A stretch of 64,000 bases of DNA, taken from positions 5,235,001 through 5,299,000 of the forward strand of contig JAYJMM010000004.1 of NCBI GenBank assembly GCA_037349105.1, in the 5' to 3' direction. The notes beneath the pieces were generated by a model that made no database searches, was not told the origin of the DNA, and saw only the letters and a program-made list of their open reading frames with translations. This document shows, piece after piece, positions 55,255-64,000 of this stretch. Every line of letters begins with the position of its first letter. Positions within the stretch are counted from its first letter, which is position 1. This DNA comes from Limnomonas spitsbergensis. Lineage: Eukaryota; Chlorophyta; Chlorophyceae; Chlamydomonadales. The translations under genes and the position numbers were made by a program.

Positions 55255-58200
55255 TCAAATGTCAATGAGGTATCGGACTGCAGAATTCCGCGCTGAGTTT
55301 AACGCACTGCTCCGTCTCGACACGGCCGCTGCCGCTGCCGTGGCCGCCACCGACACCTCGCCAGCAGCCCCTGGCAGGGCGGAGAACACCGACGCCGCAG
55401 CCGATTCAGTGCGTGTGGCCCCGCCCAGTCTTGCCGATTCACCAACTACAGCCAGTGAGCAGCCCGCGACCGGGGTGTGCGATCTATTCGCTGTCGATGG
55501 TCTGCTGAGTTGGTCGCTTTGCGGCGTCCGTGGGGGTTTCGAAGCTGATGCAGGACGCGATATCGAAGCGGAGACAGGACGGAGAGACGAGGCCGCCAAT
55601 GCCGCAACTGCTGATGCTGCATCCAGTCCCTCAAAATCTGCTCTGCTGGCTCTACCTGACGAGGAAGCTTCCGGGAGCGTCGCAATGAGCGAGGGAACGA
55701 TCGAGACGCGAGAGTGGAAACGGCCCGCGGACAGCGACGATGAGCCGGCCACGCCACCGCTTCCATCACCGGCGTCATGCCGAATCCACGACGTCGCACA
55801 TGTTCCCTCAGAGATTCCCGAGTAGAACGAAGGTGAGGTCGAGTGCGCCGACATTGGCCGCTGCTGCTGCTGGCTGACATTGGACCCCATGGACGCAGAC
55901 CGTGCCGACATGGGCCGTTGCGCTTTGTGCGTTGCGACCGGGACGCCCGCAGGGTCCCGCAGGACGAATCCATTTGAGGGCCCAAAGTGACGAGTAGCTG
56001 CCCGTCTTGCTCCCAGCTGCAGCGCGTCCGTCGAGGCGGACGGGGAAAAGATACAGCTAGCAGTCCCGCTGTATGCCGCAGGGTCCATCGACGAGGCGCG
56101 GCCGAGGGTCCGACCAGGGAGGGAGCCACGCGGGTGCGGGTGCTGCAAGGAGCACGCAGCAGAGGGCGCTCCAGAGGAGGAGGTTGGGCGCTGCGGCGTC
56201 TGCGGTCGGTACGGCGAGGAGGAGGCAAAGGACGATGCTGTGGGCGCCGGCCGAGCCGACATCGGACGAGCGAGCGCCGGACGCGCCCCGCTCCCGCCGG
56301 TTGTTGCTGCGGCGGAAGAAGGTCGTGCGGACATGGGGCGCCCGCGGGGGACCTCTGCTTCCACTGCTGACCAGGGCCGACCGTCTGGGGGGCTGCCGCT
56401 GCGTTGCGCGCCAGGGCTGCCGGTCCTACCGGTGAACTGGCTGCTGCCCCGCCCTGTGGCATGGGCAGGTGATGGAGACCTGCGAAGATAGGAATAGGCC
56501 AGATCAGCGCTCATCACCAGTTTGAACAGTGGAGTAATCTCTAGGCATAGCTTTTGCCTAGGATGGATCCGGATGGGGCTGTGTTGCACCCCCTTCAGGG
56601 CCCCGTTGCACAATGCCGGGTTTGCATACACTTGGACTGCACCTATCTCACCTATGTGAGACTAGCCACAAACCCAAGGGCCCTCATACGGGAATCCCAA
56701 ATAAAAAGGTCCAGGTCCTCTCATGGCCTCAACCTTGGACTGTAATAGAGTAGTGCGGGAACATGAGGGGCGCCTAAGCCCGAGGACTTCAACAGCAGTA
56801 CAGCACCCCTGCTGAGGTGCCTGGGCAGGGCTCCTGCCTTTTCCCCTGCAGGGATGCCTAACCTAACCAAGGACTTCAACGGCCGGGACAGCACCCCTGC
56901 TGAGATCTAGGCACAGCTCCTGCCTTTCTGTTCTTCCGCAGCCTTGCCCTTTCGTAGTACATGCTGTGCCCACAGGGTGGATGTGTCCGTCAGCTGTCAC
57001 AACAACCTAGCATCTTATCGGCATCTTATACACACTTGTGTGAACAGGCGCCGACCTGTCGGCACTCGTCAGCAAGAAGGCAGGCTGGAAAAAGTTCTCC
57101 GCCCGGACTGTTTCACTCTTTGCGCCATGTCCACCCCTTTGCTATGATATGTCAAAACTGCCTGGCCATTCACACAAGTGTGTAGGAAGCCCGCCCCCTG
57201 GTAAGGTCACCCTTCCCCTCTCAGCCTTCATGTCTGGCAGAGTCTGCCCTCCTAGCCTTCCTGACGACCATCAATATTATTGTAAGGCTACTGGTATTGG
57301 TTGCGTGCCTAGGCCCTGCAGCAGCAACAACATTTGTTTCACCCTAAAGAGTAGGCCTATGCCACATACCGGTAAGCTATTGTAGCCCTCGGATACTCCC
57401 ACCTCTCGAATGAGTGGTATGAGGCCACCACCCCTGCCCTTAAAAGCCCCATCCCTACGTTAGGATTTAGGGACCAGCGCTTGGGGTCTTGGCCCCTTGG
57501 GTGCATCCTTTGCATTAGTATCCCAACCTTTGCATGCTATTCCCGCCTTTGGGGACGTCCTCAAAGAGTGCAGTATGCGTCTCAGATTTGCAAGGCATGG
57601 CGGCCAGCCTCACACCTTGTAACTTGTGTGTGTCCAGCAATGAATACCGGTATGCAGCATGCACCCGGCCCCATTAGCCAGGGGGATGTGAACACCCACG
57701 TATCCTCGCATCCCGTGCTTTTGCGTCTCTAAGAAATGCACACACACGTGACACACCTGTGTGGTGAGCGGCTGCCCGGGCGAGAAGACACTGGCCGCCG
57801 TCGCCCTACATGTCCATAGTACAGCAGCCGGGCATCCTGGCCTAGCAACCCGGAGTCCTCACCTGAAGCGGGAAAAAGGGTTGAAAAGCCAAAGAGCCGA
57901 GTTTCCAGGTGTGGAAATGTGTGGACTGCACGTGCGCAAAGCGCATAAGGAAGTGTAAATTGGTGATGGGTTATTTGGACGTGGTGTGAACATGTGTGAA
58001 GCTGCTCCAGTGATGTGGGTAAACAACAGGAGGGCGTGATTTCTTCTGGCGTGCACCCGACAGGTAGCTATCGTGTACGGATATTTTACAAAGGCTGGGC
58101 ATGTATACTCGGAAACAGCGGGACAGCATCAAGCCAAGACACCTTCAGATTGCCACCCATCACTTGCCCCATCAGATTGACCTAACAGATTGCCACCCAT

Positions 58201-61200
58201 CACTTGCCCCATCAGATTGACCTAACAGGTTGCCACCCATCACTTGTCCCATCAGATTGACCTTACAGGTTGCCACCCATCACTTGCCCCATCAGATTGA
58301 CCTAACAGATTGCCACCCATCACTTGCCCCATCAGATTGATCTAACAGATTTCCACCCATCACTTGCCCCATCAGATTGACCTAACAGGTTGCCACCCAT
58401 CACTTGTCCCATCAGATTGACCTTACAGGTTGCCACCCATCACTTGCCCCATCAGATTGACCTAACAGGTTGCCACCCATCACTTGCCCCATCAGATTGA
58501 TCTAACAGATTGCCACCCATCACTTGCCCCATCAGATTGATCTAACAGATTTCCACCCATCACTTGCCCCATCAGATTGACCTAACAGATTGCCACCCAT
58601 CACTTGCCCCATCAGATTGACCTAACAGGTTGCCACCCATCACTTGCCCCATCAGATTGATCTAACAGGTTGCCACCCATCACTTGCCCCATCAGATTGA
58701 TCTAACAGGTTGCCACCCGTCACTTGCCCCATCAGATTGATCTAACAGATTTCCACCCATCACTTGCCCCATCAGATTGACCTAACAGGTTGCCACCCAT
58801 CACTTGCCCCATCAGATTGATCTAACAGATTGCCACCCATCACTTGCCCCATCAGATTGACCTAACAGGTTGCCACCCATCACTTGCCCCATCAGATTGA
58901 CCTAACAGGTTGCCACCCATCACTTGCCCCATCAGATTGATCTAACAGGTTGCCACCCATCACTTGCCCCATCAGATTGACCTAAAAGGTTGCCACCCAT
59001 CACTGGCCCCATCAGATTGATCTAACAGATTGCCACCCATCACTTGCCCCATCAAATTGACCTAACAGGTTGCCACCCATCACTTGCCCCATCAGATTGA
59101 TCTAACAGGTTGCCACCCATCACTTGCCCCATCAGATTGACCTAACAGGTTGCCACCCATCACTGGCCCCATCAGATTGATCTAACAGATTTCCACCCAT
59201 CACTTGCCCCATCAGATTGACCTAACAGGTTGCCACCCATCACTTGCCCCATCAGATTGTCAGCCATCATGTTGCCCAGAGGGCTCCCATCATGTAGCCC
59301 TCCCACACTTCCACACTTCCTCACCATCCAGTCCCTCCTCCACCTCCTCCACAGCCTCATGGATGAGGGGCAGCGGGATGGACGCGGTGGCAGCGGCAGC
59401 AGCCTCATCCGATGCTTGCTGTGGTTGCTGCGGCTGCGGCTGCAAGCTACTAGACTTCAGGAACTCATCTATGAGCCGCGATTCAAAGCTGTGGCCGAGC
59501 GGATGGGCGGGCGAGGCCGGGCGCTTGGCAGCTTCCATGGCACCCTGAAGAGCGGCCTGCACGGAGGGGTCACAAGATTAAACAGAAACTTAGCGCCCAG
59601 GGCCTGCACCAGTATTTATTCTTTCGTGTCTCAGCTACATGTCAGCTACACTCCAGCCTCTGGCCGGAGGTCCTGTTTGTGCCCAGCCATGCTACTTTGG
59701 TCACCACTCATAGGCCGGTCCAGGTCCCGGCCCAATTGGGCATTTGGGGGCCGAGCGGCCTGCAAAGGGTGGCCGTACAGCCGGAAAAAACACTGGCCTG
59801 CGCCCAGCAGCCCGCTCTGAATGTACAGCAGCAGAAGTACCTCTGGTCCTTTACTGTAAGCCTCCACAGCAGCTGTAGCACCTCTCAAGCACATCCAGTA
59901 CCAGTGCCTTATAAAAGGCATCCCAGGGTCCCGCAGCTTACCTGGAGGGCGGATCCGCCGGGCCCATAGATCTGCCGGGGGGGCGCGGAAGAGGGCCGCC
60001 TGGGGCCGCCGGCTATCACCGCGGGCGCTGCCGAGGGTCTACCTGCTGAACGCGCTGACGCCACCCGTGCGTGCATGCGTCTGAGGCGGTCGTAGCGGAC
60101 CGGGTCGTCCACACTCATTAGTGTGGACACATCGTCACCCTTCACACATACAGCACACGCAACAGCATGTGAGTTGTTGGAACCAGGGGGGAAAGGTTGT
60201 AGCAACTTGCTAGGACCGTCAAGAACTGAACACCCTCCTAGTGAGCACACCGTCATGTTCAGTCTTCCCTCTTAGTGGGAGGAGGTCATTCAGGCTTTTT
60301 AGTCTACAGTTTCCTAAATTCCTTCTGTTCGCTCAGCCTCTGCCCCTTCCATGCCCAATAGGCCCTCGGGTGCATAGGGTTTAAGCCTGTCAAGATAAAC
60401 TTGCCTGGCAGGGACACGCTCTACTGAATCATTGAGAGCAGGGGTAGGGCTGAGGATGTCCACTTAAACCCTAAACCTAACATCTGTAACCCATTTGGGA
60501 GACAGATAGCCTGTTCCTCAAGAAAGAGGGAATGGCGGGTGCGCTCCTGTTAATTCTATAAATCTTTGCCGTACTATAGCCACCACCCGGCCTACAGTAA
60601 ACAGTCTTGGTAAAACAAGCCTCATCGCTTGGGCCACTATTCATATAGGCTGGCCAAGGTTTGGTCCCATCGGCCATGTGGTTGCTTCCCAGTTGCCTCA
60701 CCAAGGTGGGTCTGTTGCGCATTGAAAAAACGCTTGAGCTATGCTCCCCATTGGAGAGTGAGGGGGACTGCCCCCAGATCCTGGTCTGACCTGACCTGAT
60801 CTGCTAATTAATTTTTTCATCTCACCCAATCTAGCTGGTCAGCATATCGGTGTTTAGCGGAGCTCAGCCGGCCCGTGCACATCAATTGCTCCGCCGCCTG
60901 TGGGAGAGAGGGGCGGGCTTTATGTTATATTGCCAACGCATCCACCTGAATAAGGATTAATGTGTAATGCATAGGCGGGAGAGCCATTCAGGCCTGCATG
61001 GGTCTGCTTAGGCATATTGACCCGCCATGTGTGCTCGCCATGCGGTCCTGCCATGCAAGCCAGGATTTCCAGCCATGCGGATCAGGGGCCATGCGAACCA
61101 GATATGTGTAGCAGTCCTATATCCCTGCCCTATGTAATCATGCATGCTAACCATACCATCCAGGTACACATGCTAGCCATGCCCTCCAGATTTTCATCGT

Positions 61201-61518
61201 AGCCATGCAGGTCTCTGGAAATGTTTGGAGTTCCAAAAATTCTTGAATTCCAGCAGCACCTAGACCTGGCTTCATTATGTAAGCCAGGTCTGGGTCCTGC
61301 TTGATAGAGCGTTCATGGTATATTACCACCCATGCAAAGACCTACCGGTATGTGTTGCTGAGCCTGAGAGGGGAAGCAATCACTAGCGACCATGATTTTG
61401 TATTCCTTACCTCTAAGTCGAGCGGCTGGTAAAAAGACCTCAACTTTGCCTCACGCGTCTCCAACGCCTGGTACTCTTTCTCGATGTTGGCATATGTGCG
61501 GACCGCCTTCCTCACCAT
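55255..61518 (-). CDS. RPxSA-repeat low-complexity protein (possible ciliary or cytoskeletal)
   Basis: Exons supported on the minus strand: 61411-61518 (ATG at 61518, charged helical KAVRTYANIEKEYQALETRE), 59942-60139 (GDDVSTLMSVDDPVRYDRL, then RPSAAP and RPSSAP), 59325-59556 (LIDEFLKSSS, PQPQQPQQ, ending VEEVEEGLD) and the last exon 55255-56479 (408 codons, TGA). The last exon is Ser/Ala/Pro-rich with repeated RPMSAR, RPMSAH, RPVSAS, RPASAS and RPSTAN motifs. Phases show at least one exon is missing between 56480 and 59324, where the intron also holds the 40-bp array. I do not recognise the family. RPxSA-type motifs occur in several cilium- and microtubule-associated proteins, so a flagellar role is a guess. 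Total length exceeds 590 aa. Confidence 0.6.
56776..56935. repeat. Imperfect duplication, about 90 bp apart
   Basis: AGGACTTCAAC..ACAGCACCCCTGCTGAG and (G/C)AGG(G)CTCCTGCCTTT occur twice (56781-56842 and 56870-56927), in the presumed intron of the RPxSA gene. Confidence 0.7.
58138..59262. repeat. 40-bp minisatellite, about 28 copies
   Basis: Units of 40 bp follow TTGCCACCCATCACTTGCCC then CATCAGATTGACCTAACAGG. Variants are (C/T)CTAACAG, (A/G)TTGCC or ATTTCC, and rare TTGTCC or CTGGCC. The array lies in the RPxSA-gene intron just past the donor at 59324. Confidence 0.97.
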
Positions 61519-63336
61519 GCTCGCACCCGACCCTCTCTCCTCGCTATAGCTCAAATTTTACAGATTGAGGGCGGCGACAGCGCCTCTTACAGGTTGGCGC
61601 ACGCTTGGTAGAGGACCAGTATGATACCGGTGGTTGAGGTGGCGTCGGTGATATCTCCACAGGTGGTAAGCGTATGATAATTATGACAGCAATTGAGGAT
61701 ATAGTGGCCGCAGTTGAGCAATTGCAAAATCTATACGGTACTGTTGTCTGACTGACTGACACTGACAGTCAGCAAGCGCGATGGAGGGCGTGCCGGAAAA
61801 GGCATCGCGAGTCCCCGAGACGGCGAGACCCCGAGTTCGTGAGTCCACTCGTGAAGACTTCGACATCAGCTCAGTAACGATCGCCGAATCAATTAAAGCA
61901 AAACATTAAAATGTCTAGGAATAAATTAAAACGCTACTATGTCCTGGTGTCGGTCCGTCCACCTTGAGACGACGTGAGCATGCATGCCGTGCCCGCGTGC
62001 CGCATGCATGGGGGGGGGGTAAACAGTACGTGGGCCATGGGGGGTGGGATAGGCTTGGGTTTGCTTGCGGTATGATACATCTACTCCAGCCAAGTTATAG
62101 TCAAATACAATAACGGCTTGCACAGAATTGCACGCATGCTAGTAACAAAATGATTGCAGTGGATAGGGAGATCTTCAAGCCAGCGATGTAAACAGCAGAG
62201 AATTGGGTGGACATATGAGGTACTTATGTCATCATGATCTCAATAGAGCTTTTTGCAAATTGTTGTCGTACACATCATTTATCATTATCAATCTCGAGCC
62301 CTAGATGGTGCGAGATAGATGATACGAGCATCTTGACCCAGAGATAGTGGCTTGCGGTACACAATACGGCAAGCCCTCACTCATATCTACATGCCAGAAA
62401 ATCAGGGGACCTGACCGACTTACTAGACTTGACTTGACCCAAATCCACAAAGCATCCCCACACTGGTTGTCACCTGATAAGCGCCCTCCAGACGAGTGGC
62501 ATCCACCGAAGAAAGCAATCTCCCAGCCAATCCCGAGCAATGACGCAGCAGCCCACAAAACCCACAAAAACATCCCGGAGGTATTAACCAAAAAGGAATC
62601 CCACTGGAAAGAGACAACCTCCTTCATTATAAATTCCGATTTCTCACTCAAACGATACAAGATTTTGCACCGGACGATAAGGAGCATGTGCGGCATGCCA
62701 CGATACCTCCATCACTTGTGTACCACCACAGCGTGTAATGGTGGTTATGGGCCCCGGCTCTATCTACGATTATGGAGGGGGGGGGGACTTTATATCGGTG
62801 GGTCTGCCCAGGTATGAACCGAGTTCTTTTGAAGTGACGTCATTTAGATGACTTGGCTAGCAGCGAACGCTTGGTGCGGTCGTGAGACCTCATTAACAGG
62901 AAGTCCGAACAATGCAAGTCGAAAGCCTGAACTGCTTCATATGTGGACGTCTTTGTTAAAACCTGTAAGTCAGGGTACCCGGAGCAACCTTACGACAGGG
63001 AAGCTGTGCCAACAATGACACTTTTCTAGCAGCAACGACCGCATGTGACGAGTGACATTTTGAATCGCAGCTGTCATTGTCGCTGTCACTTGCCGAACGC
63101 TTGCTGCATTGTTTTAACGATATGTAGTTCCTGGCAGTGACGAGTGTGAACACAGTTCGAATCCCAACTGTCAGCTGTAGCAGGCACGCTGCCTGGCAGT
63201 CATCGCTGTTCACACTCCGACTCACGGTAGCAGTAAGTAGCTATCCACGCCAGCGATGTAGATGTTAACATTAAGATCGCGGTGACGAGCGAGGGCCAGC
63301 GAGGACTGGTTGACGTCGGTCGGTTGCTGGTCAGTT

Positions 63337-63419
63337 TGTACATCTTTTTTGGTGTCTTTAATCTACTGTGTAGCCGTACACTGACGACTTGTACATCTTT
63401 TTTGGCGTCTTGAATAATA
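63337..63419. repeat. Short direct repeat
   Basis: TTGTACATCTTTTTTGG(T/C)GTCTT occurs at 63335-63357 and again at 63389-63411. Confidence 0.8.
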
Positions 63420-63839
63420 GGCCGGGGCAACAACAATTTGCAAAAGGCTCTAATGAGTTACAAAATGGACAAAGCCTTGTGGTATACCGATAAGGCCAAA
63501 GAGCAGGCCAACAGGCGGAGATAAAAACCAGGTTAAGAGCAGCCGAGCAGGGTTACATACCGGTACTTGCATGTACTGTACACTTGGGCCCTTCAAGTTC
63601 ACGTAGCATGCACCTGAATCGCACCTCGTCAGTGCATGCACCTGAATCTGTGATGGCACCTCGTCAGTGATGCTTACCAGGCATAGCACAACTGCACAAG
63701 TATAAGGACGTTGTCCGCCAATACCCATGCATGGGCCTGAATCGGCAAGAGCCCCCATGCAAGTCGGCAAGAGCCCCCGGCAAGAGCCACGGCAATCGGC
63801 AAGAGCCCCCAGCAAGAGCCGCCATGCATGCAAGTATTT

Positions 63840-64000
63840 AGAACGGTGCAAACCCGCTGGGCCCTGCTGAACGCTCGACCACGTGGGGCTGGCAGGGAAT
63901 GACTAGGCTCAATTCCAGATTTCCAGCTACCATGCATAGCATGCGCCATGGTGAAGATATACCATCCTCCCATAAGGGGGCAGGAACATGGAACCCGGCG
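63840..64000 (-). repeat. Dispersed repeat family 1, copy C (cut by window end)
   Basis: The reverse complement carries CGCCGGGTTCCATGTTCCTG, CATGGTAGCTGGAA, GGAATTGAGCCTAGTCATTC and CAGGGCCCAGCGGGTTTGCA, as in 6861-7070. It is in the opposite orientation to copies A and B. Confidence 0.8.

Larger units (their letters stand above)
61519..64000. other. Right-end region without a supported gene
   Basis: A short plus-strand frame at 61781-61918 starts MEGVPEKASRVPE and could be a first exon divergent from the RPxSA gene (donor TCA|GTAACG), but nothing downstream supports it. A 156-codon frame at 62347-62817 has no recognisable domain. A short direct repeat (63337-63419) and part of a dispersed repeat (63840-64000) lie at the end. 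Confidence 0.5.

Noticed and set aside
55241..55825. Plus-strand open frame opposite the RPxSA exon
   Set aside because: The minus-strand frame has motif periodicity and a proper acceptor and stop. The plus frame is its complement shadow.
58138..59262. CRISPR-like regular array
   Set aside because: Units are contiguous 40-bp repeats with no unique spacers, in a eukaryotic intron.
62347..62817. 156-codon plus-strand open frame and its minus-strand counterpart
   Set aside because: Neither strand shows a known motif or coding-like pattern.

Overview
This is nuclear DNA of a eukaryote, almost certainly a green alga (Chlorophyta). Genes are split into many short exons with GT-AG and several GC-AG introns. 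TGTAA-type poly(A) signals follow several stop codons. The protein set is plant-like: a plant-type PP2A B'' subunit, a chromomethylase-like DNA methyltransferase and an ABC1K-type kinase. Moderate base composition, long introns rich in minisatellites and CAG/CAA tracts, and RPxSA-repeat proteins would suit a volvocalean or similar alga, but I cannot name the genus. Nothing here is bacterial: there are no operons, CRISPR arrays or convincing RNA genes.

Layout. 1-2972: 5' part of an ABC1/UbiB-family kinase gene (minus) whose intron carries an 84-bp minisatellite. 4692-6584: complete 5-exon gene for GINS subunit Psf3 (plus). 8511-14391: complete 13-exon gene for a PP2A B''/PR72-type regulatory subunit (minus), convergent with Psf3 and divergent from the next gene. 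14969-18090: 6-exon gene for a two-qRRM RNA-binding protein of the hnRNP F/H-GRSF type (plus). 19903-29123: 15-exon gene for an acetolactate-synthase-like ThDP enzyme (plus) with a 17-glutamine tract near its C-terminus. 29124-34109: repeat-rich intergenic DNA with one weak minus-strand gene candidate. 34110-51392: about 31-exon gene for a BAH plus chromo-like cytosine-5 DNA methyltransferase of the chromomethylase type (plus). 53222-55060: 5'-truncated non-LTR retrotransposon. 55255-61518: minus-strand gene for an RPxSA-repeat protein whose intron holds a roughly 28-copy 40-bp array. 61519-64000: no clear gene.

Exon models were built by reading conserved protein blocks across splice sites. 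In the four complete models, exon lengths sum to whole codons: Psf3 199 aa, B'' 557 aa, qRRM protein 308 aa and ThDP enzyme 648 aa. The methyltransferase sums to 1298 aa, with its first three exons less certain. The genes do not form a pathway. They are unrelated housekeeping or regulatory genes of replication, phosphatase signalling, RNA processing, metabolism and DNA methylation.

The most unusual recurring feature is local amplification of exon-intron junctions. A 5' splice site is tandemly copied after ThDP-enzyme exon 7, and a 3' splice site is tandemly copied before a methyltransferase exon. Decayed copies of exon edges lie in introns beside three true exons. The methyltransferase also carries an insertion of about 290 residues, acidic and SUMO-interaction-like, inside its target-recognition region, and its motif VI reads EQV instead of ENV.
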